64,000 bases of DNA from assembly GCF_001898315.1 (NCBI RefSeq), contig NZ_MKTQ01000010.1, positions 62,001 through 126,000 of the forward strand, in the 5' to 3' direction. Position numbers and translations under genes: made by a program. The stretch's first letter is position 1, and each line of letters opens with the position of its first letter. Positions 18,402 to 26,983 of the stretch are shown in pieces. This stretch comes from Microbacterium sp. 70-16 (GTDB taxonomy: Bacteria > Actinomycetota > Actinomycetes > Actinomycetales > Microbacteriaceae). The notes under the pieces were generated by a model, which searched no databases, was not told the DNA's origin, and was given only the letters and a program-made list of their open reading frames with translations.

Positions 18402-19694
18402 ATGAGAAGAGGCATCATCCGCAACGCCGCGGCTGTCATCCTCGTATCCGCACTCGCGCTGTCGGCGGCGGGCTGCACGAGCGGCAGCACCGCCCCGAGC
18501 GGCGACACCGAACTGGAGCTGTGGACGTTCCTCGATCCCAACAGCGCCGACGACCCGCGTGGCACGGCCCTGAAGGAGATCGTCGAGGAGTACAACGCCC
18601 AGAGCGACGGCACGACCGTCACGGTGCGCTCGATCAACTACGCCAAGATCGACGCGGAGGTCATCAAGGCCACCGCGAGCGGTCAGGGTCCCGATCTGCT
18701 CAACGTCTATTCGAACCAGCTGCCGATGCACGTCGCAGCCGGCACGGTCCAGCCCATCACCGAGTACGCCCAGCCCGTGCTCGACGAGCTCGGCGACGAC
18801 TTCCTGTTCCCGATCGACGGCGTCACCTTCGACGGCGAGATCATGGCGATGCCGTGGGAGATCCGCGCCTGGCTGCTGTGGTACCGGGCGGATCTGCTCG
18901 AGGCCGCGGGCCTGGAGGTGCCGACGACCCTCGACGAGGTCGGTGAGGTCGCTGCGGCCCTGCAGGAGACGGGCGTCACCGGGCTCGGCGTGGGCTTCTC
19001 CAACTCCGGCCTCGGCGCCGACTTCATGGAGAAGTTCATCCCGTTCACGTGGGGCAACGGCGGCGAGATCCTCGACGCCGACGGCCAGGCCGTCTTCGAC
19101 GACGCGGCCGGCGTCGCCAGCATGCAGACCTTCGTCGACTGGAAGGAGCAGGGCGCCTTCGGTGACGAGGTGCTCAGCATGGGTGCCGACGAGGTGATCA
19201 ACGGCGTCAAGGCCGGCACGATCGCGATGGCCATCGAGGGCTCGTACCGCGTCGCCGCCGCCCGCTCGGGCGAGGGCATCGGCGAGAACCTCAAGACGGT
19301 GGCGATCCCGTCGAACGACCCGTCGACCCCGCTCGAGACGCCAGTCGCGGGCCAGACGCTGACCATCGGCGCCAACGCCTCGAACACGGACGCGGCGTGG
19401 GACTTCATCAAGTTCTACACCTCGGCCACGTCGCAGGAGAAGTTCGCCGCCGCCGGCGTGCTGCCCGTGCTCTCGAGCGTCTACGAGTCGGATGCCGTGA
19501 CCTCTCTCGACAACGCCGACGAGCTGAACTCCTGGCTCGACTACATCCGGGAGTACGGCCGCCCGAACCCGGTGTCGGAGAACTTCTCGGAGCTGTCCGA
19601 CAGCCTCGTCACCGGAGCGCAGCAGATCGTGTTCCAGGGCGCTGATCCCGCCGAGACGCTCTCGGGCGTGGCCTCGACCTACAACGCGCAGTGA
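18402..19694 (+). CDS. Sugar-binding lipoprotein of ABC importer A
   Basis: A 430-residue extracellular solute-binding protein (SBP family 1). The N-terminus is a lipoprotein signal peptide ending LSAAGC (cysteine about residue 25). The mature start ELELWTFLDPNSADD and later TASGQGPDLLNVYSNQLP, MPWEIRAWLLWYRADLLEAAG and MAIEGSYRVA fit carbohydrate binders. It captures the substrate outside the membrane for the permeases just upstream. AAAGGTTCC precedes ATG 18402. Confidence 0.9.
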   Translation: MRRGIIRNAAAVILVSALALSAAGCTSGSTAPSGDTELELWTFLDPNSADDPRGTALKEIVEEYNAQSDGTTVTVRSINYAKIDAEVIKATASGQGPDLLNVYSNQLPMHVAAGTVQPITEYAQPVLDELGDDFLFPIDGVTFDGEIMAMPWEIRAWLLWYRADLLEAAGLEVPTTLDEVGEVAAALQETGVTGLGVGFSNSGLGADFMEKFIPFTWGNGGEILDADGQAVFDDAAGVASMQTFVDWKEQGAFGDEVLSMGADEVINGVKAGTIAMAIEGSYRVAAARSGEGIGENLKTVAIPSNDPSTPLETPVAGQTLTIGANASNTDAAWDFIKFYTSATSQEKFAAAGVLPVLSSVYESDAVTSLDNADELNSWLDYIREYGRPNPVSENFSELSDSLVTGAQQIVFQGADPAETLSGVASTYNAQ

Positions 19695-19774
19695 CACCCG
19701 GGGAGGCGGGGTCACCCGGCCCCGCCTCCCCCCCCCCGCACGAACCATCCATCACCCACGAAAGAAGGACACCA

Positions 19775-21292
19775 GTGACCGACACCACCGACTACGACGT
19801 CATCGTCTGCGGCGGTGGCCCCTCCGGGAACATGGCCGCCATCGCGGCCGGACGCGCCGGGGCCAAGACCCTGATCATCGAGAAGTACGGCTTCATCGGA
19901 GGGATGGCAACGTCGGGCTGGCTGGGTCCGATCTCGCCGATGCACTTCGGCGACGAGCGGGTCATCGCGGGCATTCCCGAGGAGTTCGTCGATCGCATGC
20001 GGCGGGCCGGTGGCTCGACCGGACACCTGCGCTGCACGAACCCCCACGGCTCGGGCGCCTATCTCGGGTTCTACGACCGTGAGCACTACAAGTGGACCGC
20101 GATCCAGATGCTGCAGGAGGCGGGGGTCGACATCCTGTTCCACTCCTTCGTCTCGGACGTCGTCGTCGACGGCGACACCGTGACGGGCGTGGAGGTTGCC
20201 AACAAGTCGGGCAAGCGCGTGTACACCGCCAAGACGATCGTCGACGCCACGGGCGACGGCGATGTGGCGGCTCTCGCGGGCGCCGAGCACACGGTCGGCA
20301 ACGAGCAGGGGGTCTCGCAGCCGGGAACTCTCATGTTCGACATGGCCAACGTCGACACGGCGCGGCTCAAGCAGTACATGGACACTCATCTGGACGCCTT
20401 CGAATGGGCGTCGGAGATGGTCGCGCTGCAGCCGTTCAGCGAAGAGCTCCAGCAGGAGCACTTCGTCGGCCAGGGCTTCCTCGACGAGATCGGCCGCGGT
20501 CTCGACAGCGGCGAGCTCTACCTCGGCCGCAACTCCATCCTGTTCCTCACGACGACCCATCCGGGGCTCGTCCACTTCAACTCGACGCGCATCGCGGGTC
20601 TTGACGGCCGTTCGGCGGAGTCGCTGACCGAAGGCGAGATCGACGGCCGCAAGCAGGTCATGAGTCTCTCGGCGTACCTCGTCAAGCACATCCCGGGCTT
20701 CGAGAACGCGTATCTGGCCGGCACGGGCACCCAGGTGGGCATCCGCGAGTCGCGTCACATCACCGGTGAGTACGTCATCACGGGGGAGGACGTCTACGAG
20801 GGACGGAAGTTCGACGACGTCATCGCGCGCGGCTACTTCCCGATCGACATCCACAACCTCAAGGGCAAGGAGGGCTACGGTGAGAACGGCGCCGGCGGCG
20901 TGTGGACCGACCCGAAGGACTCGTACGACATCCCGATGCGGACGCTGATCCCGGTGCGCCTGAACGGTCTGGTGATGGCCGGTCGCGCCATCTCGGCGAC
21001 GCACGAGGCGCACGGCTCGCTGCGCACCCAGGGCGGCGCGATGGGCATCGGCCACGCGGCCGGCGTGCTGGCCAGCCAGGCCGCCCTGCGGGGCGAGCAG
21101 CCGCGCGAGGTGCCCTACGCCGCCGTCGAGAAGGTGCTGCGGGAGCAGAACGCCTCGCTGCGTCGTGATCCCGCCAAGGCCGAGCGCGAGCGCGAGGCCG
21201 CGGCGGCGGCGAACGAGAAGGCTCTCGCCGAGGGCCGGATCACCGGGCTCTACTTCCCGGGTGCGCTCGCCGGAACAGCACCGCGACTGTGA
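19775..21292 (+). CDS. FAD-dependent oxidoreductase (FAD_oxidored family)
   Basis: A 505-residue flavoprotein. The Rossmann motif VIVCGGGPSGNMAAIAAGRAG (about 9-29) binds ADP, followed by LIIEKYGFIGGMAT. ATGDGDVAALAGAEH and the C-terminal GRAISATHEAHGSLRTQGG are typical of the PF12831-type FAD_oxidored family often found in carbohydrate loci. Start GTG 19775 follows AAGAAGGAC. It is last in the first operon and precedes two terminator-like hairpins. The substrate and whether it oxidises a sugar derivative are unknown. Confidence 0.8.
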   Translation: MTDTTDYDVIVCGGGPSGNMAAIAAGRAGAKTLIIEKYGFIGGMATSGWLGPISPMHFGDERVIAGIPEEFVDRMRRAGGSTGHLRCTNPHGSGAYLGFYDREHYKWTAIQMLQEAGVDILFHSFVSDVVVDGDTVTGVEVANKSGKRVYTAKTIVDATGDGDVAALAGAEHTVGNEQGVSQPGTLMFDMANVDTARLKQYMDTHLDAFEWASEMVALQPFSEELQQEHFVGQGFLDEIGRGLDSGELYLGRNSILFLTTTHPGLVHFNSTRIAGLDGRSAESLTEGEIDGRKQVMSLSAYLVKHIPGFENAYLAGTGTQVGIRESRHITGEYVITGEDVYEGRKFDDVIARGYFPIDIHNLKGKEGYGENGAGGVWTDPKDSYDIPMRTLIPVRLNGLVMAGRAISATHEAHGSLRTQGGAMGIGHAAGVLASQAALRGEQPREVPYAAVEKVLREQNASLRRDPAKAEREREAAAAANEKALAEGRITGLYFPGALAGTAPRL

Positions 21293-21297
21293 TCGTG

Positions 21298-21354
21298 GGA
21301 CCCGGGGGCATCCGCCGTACCCAACGCCGAGTCGTGGCGGATGCACCCCGGGGT
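21298..21354. terminator. Hairpin after the FAD oxidoreductase
   Basis: A 19-nt arm at 21298-21316 pairs with 21336-21354 (GCATCCGCC with GGCGGATGC, then CCGGGG with CCCCGG). It begins six bases after the stop codon of the first sugar operon. It has no U-run, but its position fits termination. Confidence 0.6.
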
Positions 21355-21441
21355 GCGGACCATCGGGTCCGCGCGACACCCTGTCCGGTGTCGGGACGAT
21401 GCTAACGCGGACTCCCACGGGCGTGAGGCCCTCGGACGCGC

Positions 21442-21473
21442 AAACGCCGCTTGCGAATGAGCAAGCGGCGTTT
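21442..21473. terminator. Perfect 13-bp stem, probable terminator
   Basis: AAACGCCGCTTGC and GCAAGCGGCGTTT pair perfectly around a 6-nt loop, with A-start and T-end flanks as in bidirectional intrinsic terminators of GC-rich bacteria. It separates the two ABC operons. Confidence 0.7.
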
Positions 21474-21501
21474 CTGCGTCCCTGGGCGCAGGGAGGGCTC
21501 G

Positions 21502-21651
21502 ATGAACTTGCGAAATCACAAGCTCGAAGTATGGAAAACACAGAATACAGAAGAGTTTCAACCGATTGGCCCGGATTTATCGCGGCGAAAGCGCAAGAAA
21601 TCTAAACTCGAATCCAGTCCCGGTGACCACCGAGCACTTACAGAGACGTGA
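21502..21651 (+). CDS. Possible 49-residue small ORF or leader peptide of atypical codon use
   Basis: An ATG with a strong ribosome site (GGGAGGG, five bases before) opens 49 codons ending TGA 21649-21651, 14 bases before the solute-binding protein. The peptide starts MNLRNHKLEVWK and has a basic stretch RRKRKKSK. Codons are AT-rich for this genome (AAT, AAA, ACA, TCT and a TTA Leu codon). It could be a regulatory leader, a foreign remnant or chance. No family is recognised. Confidence 0.3.
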   Translation: MNLRNHKLEVWKTQNTEEFQPIGPDLSRRKRKKSKLESSPGDHRALTET

Positions 21652-21664
21652 GGAGTTCACAGCA

Positions 21665-22981
21665 ATGAAGCTCAAGAGAAGCGCAGCCGCTGCCGGTACG
21701 GCCGTCGTCGCGCTGAGCCTGGCCGCCTGCGCGGGCGGCGCTGCACCGACCAACTCGGCGAACGGATCGAGCGACACGGTGACGTTCCGCTCGTGGAGCC
21801 CGATCGAGCAGACCACGAAGCAGATGATCGAGGCGTTCGAGGCGGAGAACGAGGGCACGATCGATGCCACGATCTTCAACTACCCCGAATACATCGTCGA
21901 CCTGCAGAGCCGGGCCGCCTCCAACACGATGCCCGACATCGTGGGCCTGCAGCCGGGGGCGCTGACCCAGCAGTACCGCGACTACCTGATGCCGCTGCAG
22001 GAGTGCGCCGCCGACACCTGGGGCGACGACTGGCAGAGCAAGTTCTACCCGATCGGCATCGAGCAGTCGCGCATGGGCAACCCCGAGGGCGACGAGAACT
22101 TCTACTCGCTGCCGATCCTCACCCAGACCGTCAACCTGTGGGCCAACACCCAGATCTTCGACGAGCAGGGCCAGGAGATCCCCACGACGTGGGAGGAGCT
22201 GGAGGCCTCCGTGGATGCGATGTCGGGCAACGACTTCGCACCGTTCCTGCTCCCCGCGAAGGACTCGTGGCTGCGCAACGTCGTCTTCCTCCAGATCGTG
22301 AACAACGTCGCCCCGGGCCTCGTGTACGAGGCGGAGGGCGGCACGGCGTCGTGGACCGACCCCCAGATCGTCAAGGGGTTCGAGTACTGGCAGAAGCTGT
22401 TCACCGACGGCATCGCGCAGGAAGGGGCCATCGGCCTCGACGCCTACCCGTCGGCGGTGAACCAGTTCGAGGCCGGCAACGCGGCCATGATCCCGCTCGG
22501 CGCGTGGTGGATCCAGCAGTCCGACCCCACCAAGACCGACATCCCGCCGCTGTCCGAGGGCATGTCCGGCTACCGGCCGTTCCTGTTCCCGACCATCCCC
22601 GGCGGGGCTGCCGAGTCGCAGTTCGTCGGCGGTATCGACGTGAGCCTCGGCATCGCGAAGAACACCGCCAACCCCGAGCTCGCCTGCAAGGTGCTCACCG
22701 ACTTCATCGCCGGCTCCGGCGCCCAGAAGCTCGTGAACACGATGAACGACGTGCCCGCCGTGACCGGTCTGTCGCCGGAGGTCTTCACGAGCGATCGTCA
22801 GGAGGAGATCTGGAACCTCTTCGTCGACGAGTGGCTGCCGCAGGTCCAGTACTCGCGCTACTTCGAATCGCCCGACATCGATCAGGCCGTCGCCGACGCG
22901 CTCTCGGCGCTCGCCACCGGCGGGACCACCCCTGAAGAAGCTGCGGCCTCTGTCCAGGCGGTTCAGGACTCGCTCGGCTGA
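21665..22981 (+). CDS. Sugar-binding lipoprotein of ABC importer B
   Basis: A 438-residue solute-binding protein with a lipoprotein signal ending LSLAAC (cysteine about residue 20). The mature part begins TVTFRSWSPIEQTTKQMIEAFEAENEG, and NTMPDIVGLQPG and FEAGNAAMIPLGAWW are typical of carbohydrate SBP family 1. ATG 21665 was chosen because GAGGAG lies 10 bases before it and the signal peptide starts there. First structural gene of the second ABC operon. Its sequence differs clearly from the binder at 18402, so a second substrate or linkage form is likely. Confidence 0.9.
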   Translation: MKLKRSAAAAGTAVVALSLAACAGGAAPTNSANGSSDTVTFRSWSPIEQTTKQMIEAFEAENEGTIDATIFNYPEYIVDLQSRAASNTMPDIVGLQPGALTQQYRDYLMPLQECAADTWGDDWQSKFYPIGIEQSRMGNPEGDENFYSLPILTQTVNLWANTQIFDEQGQEIPTTWEELEASVDAMSGNDFAPFLLPAKDSWLRNVVFLQIVNNVAPGLVYEAEGGTASWTDPQIVKGFEYWQKLFTDGIAQEGAIGLDAYPSAVNQFEAGNAAMIPLGAWWIQQSDPTKTDIPPLSEGMSGYRPFLFPTIPGGAAESQFVGGIDVSLGIAKNTANPELACKVLTDFIAGSGAQKLVNTMNDVPAVTGLSPEVFTSDRQEEIWNLFVDEWLPQVQYSRYFESPDIDQAVADALSALATGGTTPEEAAASVQAVQDSLG

Positions 22982-23040
22982 CCGATCGGATCGAACATGG
23001 GGGGACGGCCGGACTCGCCGGTCGTCCCCCGGAGGTGGAC

Positions 23041-23931
23041 ATGAAAGCGCTGACACGCGAACGGCTGACCGGGATCGGATTCCTGGCTCCGACCATCCTG
23101 CTGTTCTGCACGTTCGTGGTGTACCCGATCGTCTACAACATCCAGGCGAGCACGCTCGACTGGGACGGCGTCAACGCGGGCACCGCGGTCGGCATCCAGA
23201 ACTACCTGGACCTGTTCCAGGATCCGACCTTCCTCATCACGCTGCGCAACTCGGCGTTCTGGATCGTGCTGACGATCATCCCGCAAGCGGTCATCGGGTT
23301 CCTGCTCGCGGTCGCCCTCAATCAGCATCTGCGGGGAAGCACGGTGTACCGGGCGATCTTCTTCATCCCCGCGATCCTCTCACCGGTCGTGGTGGGCATC
23401 GTCTGGCAGCGGATCATGGATCCGTTCAACGGAGTGCTCGTCGAGGTGGGCAAGGCGACGGGGCTCACCTTCCTCGGCGGCGACTACCTGGCCAACCCCG
23501 ACACGGCGATCTTCGCCGTCATCTTCGTGAACGTGTGGATGTGGACGGGCTTCTCGATGCTCTTCTACCTCGCGGGCCTCCAGCTGATCGACCCGAGCCT
23601 CACCGAGGCCGCACGCATCGATGGGGCGAGCGGCTTCCAGACGATGGTGCGGATCACCTTCCCGCTGCTCAAGAGCACGACGCTCTCGCTCGTGCTGCTG
23701 GGCATCATCGGCTCGCTCAAGACCTTCGAGCTCGTCTACGTGCTCACCGAGGGCGGCCCCAACCACGCGTCGGAGATGCTCCCCACCTTCGCCTTCCAGG
23801 AGGCGTTCCGCTTGCAGAACGTGGGTTACGCGTCGGCGATCAGCGTCGTGCTGCTGGTCATCGCGGTCGTCAGCTCGCTGTCGATGGTGCGGGTCTTCGG
23901 TTCCGGATTCATCACGGGAGACGAGAAATGA
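23041..23931 (+). CDS. Sugar ABC transporter permease B1
   Basis: A 296-residue CUT1 permease with six membrane segments; the EAA loop is SLTEAARIDGASGFQTMVRITFPLLKST. ATG 23041 is five bases after GGAGG; a GTG two codons earlier lies in the ribosome site itself. It overlaps the next permease by four bases (ATGA). Confidence 0.9.
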   Translation: MKALTRERLTGIGFLAPTILLFCTFVVYPIVYNIQASTLDWDGVNAGTAVGIQNYLDLFQDPTFLITLRNSAFWIVLTIIPQAVIGFLLAVALNQHLRGSTVYRAIFFIPAILSPVVVGIVWQRIMDPFNGVLVEVGKATGLTFLGGDYLANPDTAIFAVIFVNVWMWTGFSMLFYLAGLQLIDPSLTEAARIDGASGFQTMVRITFPLLKSTTLSLVLLGIIGSLKTFELVYVLTEGGPNHASEMLPTFAFQEAFRLQNVGYASAISVVLLVIAVVSSLSMVRVFGSGFITGDEK

Positions 23932-24824
23932 CCGCGACGACCCAGACCCACCCGACGACCGAGTCGATCGTCGCCGCCCGCGCGGGACATCGTCCACGCA
24001 GGGGCGCTCCCGGCCACCGCGTGGGATGGCTCCACTTCGTCCTGATCCCCCTCGCCCTGATCTGGACCGTGCCGATCATCATGGTCGTGGGTCTCTCGCT
24101 CATGCCGCCCGAGAACCCGTCGACGTCGTTCTTCGGCATCCTCCCCGAGGTCTTCAGCTTCAAGAACTACGTCAACATCTGGGAGCAGAACCCGATCCTG
24201 CTGCACCTGCTCAACAGCGTGCTGATCACCGTGCCCTCGGTCGTGCTGGTGTGCCTGCTCGGCTCGATGGCGGCCTTCGCCCTGGCGCGCCTGCGCGTGC
24301 CGTTGAAGGCGCTCATCTTCGGCGCGCTGATCCTCGCGCTCATCCTGCCGATGTCGAGCATCGTGGTCGCGACCTTCCGCATCCTCCAGTCCATGCAGCT
24401 CTACAACAACCTGCTCGGTCTCGTACTCGTCTACACGGCGCTCGGCCTCCCGTTCGCGGTCATCATCATCCGTACGTCGTACCTCGCGATCCCCCTGGAG
24501 ACCTATGAGGCCGCGCGCCTGGACGGTGCGAGCGCGTGGCAGATCTTCTGGCGCGTGTATCTGCCGCTCGGAAAGCCCGCGCTCGCCGTCGTCGCGATCT
24601 GGCAGACGATGATGAGCTGGAACGACTTCCTGCTGCCGCTGGTGACCCTCGGCGACAACGAGCTCAAGCCGCTGACTCTCGTGCCGCTCGCCTATCGCGG
24701 CATGTATCTGAGTCAGCCCGGCGCGCTGTTCGCCATCCTCGTGCTCATCTCGATCCCGGTCGTCGCCCTCTTCGTGTTCATCCAGAAGTACCTGGTGAAC
24801 GGGCTCTCGGGGGCGATCAAATGA
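23928..24824 (+). CDS. Sugar ABC transporter permease B2
   Basis: A 298-residue CUT1 permease, MalG-like, with the EAA loop ETYEAARLDGASAWQIFWRVYLPLGKPA. It starts in a 4-base overlap with permease B1 and ends in a 4-base overlap with the kinase, so import and phosphorylation are translationally coupled. Confidence 0.9.
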   Translation: MTATTQTHPTTESIVAARAGHRPRRGAPGHRVGWLHFVLIPLALIWTVPIIMVVGLSLMPPENPSTSFFGILPEVFSFKNYVNIWEQNPILLHLLNSVLITVPSVVLVCLLGSMAAFALARLRVPLKALIFGALILALILPMSSIVVATFRILQSMQLYNNLLGLVLVYTALGLPFAVIIIRTSYLAIPLETYEAARLDGASAWQIFWRVYLPLGKPALAVVAIWQTMMSWNDFLLPLVTLGDNELKPLTLVPLAYRGMYLSQPGALFAILVLISIPVVALFVFIQKYLVNGLSGAIK

Positions 24825-26326
24825 GCGTGATCGGACTGGACCTCGGCACGAGCGGCGTGCGCGCGGTGGCGTTCTCGCTGAGCGACGGCGCGGCGATCGC
24901 CGCGGAGAGCCGTCCGCTGACGTTGCACCGCCCCGCGACGGGCACCGTCGAACTGGATGCCGCCGAGGTGATCGCCGCCGCCGAGCACGCCGTGGCGGCC
25001 GTGGCGGAGCGTGCGCGGCTCGTCGGCAAAGCTCCTCGGGCGCTGGGCTTCAGCGTGCTGGGAGAGGCGGTCGTTCCCGTCGACGTCACCGGCTCGCCCC
25101 TCGCGCCGGTGGCGGTCAGCATGGACACGCGCGGCGAACCTGTCGCCCGCCGCCTGGGCGAGCGCCTCGGGGCCGCCCGGTTCACCCGAATCACCGCGCA
25201 GCCGCTGCACGGGATGTTCTCGGGCTTCAAGATCGCCGCCTCGGCGAACTGGGACGGTGCCGCCGGCTTCCGCTGCATGGGCGACCTGCTGGCGCAGCGG
25301 TGGACCGGCACCGCGGTCATCGATCACAGCCAGGCGGCGCGCACGGGACTGTTCGACGTCGATACGCGCGTGTGGAGCACCGAGATCATCGACGAGCTCG
25401 CCCGAGTCGCCCCGTGGCTCACGCTCGAGTCGCTTCCGGCCGTGGTGGCCGGGGGCACGCGGCTCGGCGGTCTCACGCCGGCCGCGGCGGATCGGCTCGG
25501 GCTTGTGCCGGGGGTGGCGGTCGTGGCAGGCGCCCACGATCAGGCCGCCGCCTACCTGGGCGGCGGAGGCCGGCCCGGCGACCGCTCGGTCATCTCCTTC
25601 GGATCGAGCGACTGTGTCACCGTCGGCTCGGCGTCACGCCCGGAGGGGCTGGAGGAGACGGGGTTCGCCAGCTATCCCGTCGACGACGCGCTGTGGGTGA
25701 CTCTCGCCGGCACGGCAGCGGGAGGCTGGGCCCTGGAGTGGTTCGCCCAGACCGTGGGCCGCGCCGTGCCGGAGGTCTTCGGCGCGCTCGCCGATGAGCC
25801 GCCCGCCCTGCTGGTGCTGCCCTACCTCGCGGGATCGGGCACGCTCGACAACGACCCGGACGCGCGCGGGGTCATCCACGGCCTGACGCTCGAGACCACG
25901 GTGCCGCAGCTCGCACGCGCGGTCGTCGAGGCGTCCGGCTTCGAGTTCGCGAAGATCCTCGACGCGCTCGCCGCGCGCGGGATCGCCGCCGGGGCCCTCA
26001 GCGTCACCGGATCGGGTGCGCGCAACGCGCGGGCCCTCGAGTGCCGTGCCGACGCGGCCGGTGTGGCGCTGCGCCCGGCCGGCGCGGACAGCTCCGCGCG
26101 CGGCGCCGCCATTCTCGCCGCGCGCGGGATCGGCCTCGACGCCGAGCCGCTCCGGCCGGTCGACGGTGCCGACGACGGACTCAGCGAACCGGCGCCGCAG
26201 CATGCCGAGTGGTACGCGCAGCAGCGCAGCGCCTATCGCGAGCTCTACGACAGCACGCGCGCGCTGGCACACCGACTCGCCCAATCCCAGACCCAGACCT
26301 CGCACGAACAGGAGAACACGCGATGA
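24821..26326 (+). CDS. FGGY-family carbohydrate kinase 1
   Basis: A 501-residue ATP-dependent sugar kinase. The N-terminal ATPase-fold motif VIGLDLGTSGVRAVAF (about residues 3-18), DTRGEPVARRLGERLGAARF, VAGAHDQAAAYLGGG and the phosphate loop SVISFGSSDCVTVG fit the FGGY (gluconokinase/xylulokinase) family. The catalytic Asp is expected in GAHDQ. The C-terminal half has VTGSGARNARALECRAD. The start overlaps the permease stop (ATGA). Exact sugar not determinable; a second FGGY kinase lies at 29918. Confidence 0.87.
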   Translation: MSVIGLDLGTSGVRAVAFSLSDGAAIAAESRPLTLHRPATGTVELDAAEVIAAAEHAVAAVAERARLVGKAPRALGFSVLGEAVVPVDVTGSPLAPVAVSMDTRGEPVARRLGERLGAARFTRITAQPLHGMFSGFKIAASANWDGAAGFRCMGDLLAQRWTGTAVIDHSQAARTGLFDVDTRVWSTEIIDELARVAPWLTLESLPAVVAGGTRLGGLTPAAADRLGLVPGVAVVAGAHDQAAAYLGGGGRPGDRSVISFGSSDCVTVGSASRPEGLEETGFASYPVDDALWVTLAGTAAGGWALEWFAQTVGRAVPEVFGALADEPPALLVLPYLAGSGTLDNDPDARGVIHGLTLETTVPQLARAVVEASGFEFAKILDALAARGIAAGALSVTGSGARNARALECRADAAGVALRPAGADSSARGAAILAARGIGLDAEPLRPVDGADDGLSEPAPQHAEWYAQQRSAYRELYDSTRALAHRLAQSQTQTSHEQENTR

Positions 26327-26976
26327 GCACGACCACCGAGACCGGATTCGATCTGGCGGCCGCCAAGAGGCAGATCCACGAGTACTGCCTCCGGTCGATG
26401 GAGTACGGCCTCAACTTCAACACGCAGGGGAACATCTCGATCCGCGTGCCGGGTGTCGAGGACCGCTTCCTGATCACACCGACCGATCTGGAGTACGACA
26501 AGATGTCGCCCGAGGACATCGTGCTGGTCAACGGCGCGAGTGAGGTCGTCGAGGGCCCGCTGCTGCCCTCGAGCGAGGTCACCGTGCACATGGCCGTCTA
26601 CAAGCGCCGCCCCGATGTGAACGCGATCGTCCACTCCGAGCCGGTGTTCTCGAACGTATGGGGAGTCGTGGGCAGGCCGATCCTCGGCACGCTCGTGAAC
26701 ATGGTCATCTACACCAAGGGCGATGTGCCGATCATGCCGTTCGAGCTCAGCAACAACACCGAGTTCGGCGAGCACATGTGCGACGTCATGGGAGACCTCA
26801 ATGCCGTCGTGTGGGCCAATCACGGCCTGCTCACGGTCGGTCCGAACCTGCGCGACGCCTTCAAGACCTCGGTGGCGGTCGAGTCCGCGGCCAAGGTCCA
26901 GGCCTATGCCGCCGGCCTCACCGACTCGCCGATCGTGCTCGAGTACGAAAAGCTCGGCATCACCCACTCGCTCTGA
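26323..26976 (+). CDS. Class II aldolase (FucA/AraD-like) with altered zinc motif
   Basis: A 217-residue protein of the fuculose-phosphate aldolase / ribulose-phosphate 4-epimerase family. NTQGNISIRVPG corresponds to the phosphate-binding loop and EGPLLPSSEVTVH carries the catalytic Glu. The zinc site is normally His-x-His plus a third His: here it reads AIVHSEPVFSN, so the second His is Glu, while the third His is kept in WANHGLL. Glu can bind zinc, so activity is plausible but may differ. It likely cleaves a ketose 1-phosphate. Start ATG 26323 overlaps the kinase end. Confidence 0.83.
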   Translation: MSTTTETGFDLAAAKRQIHEYCLRSMEYGLNFNTQGNISIRVPGVEDRFLITPTDLEYDKMSPEDIVLVNGASEVVEGPLLPSSEVTVHMAVYKRRPDVNAIVHSEPVFSNVWGVVGRPILGTLVNMVIYTKGDVPIMPFELSNNTEFGEHMCDVMGDLNAVVWANHGLLTVGPNLRDAFKTSVAVESAAKVQAYAAGLTDSPIVLEYEKLGITHSL

Positions 26977-26983
26977 GGCGTCG

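Noticed and set aside
21298..21473. Riboswitch before ABC importer B
   Set aside because: Two simple hairpins right after the previous stop codon fit termination better; no conserved aptamer pattern is recognisable.
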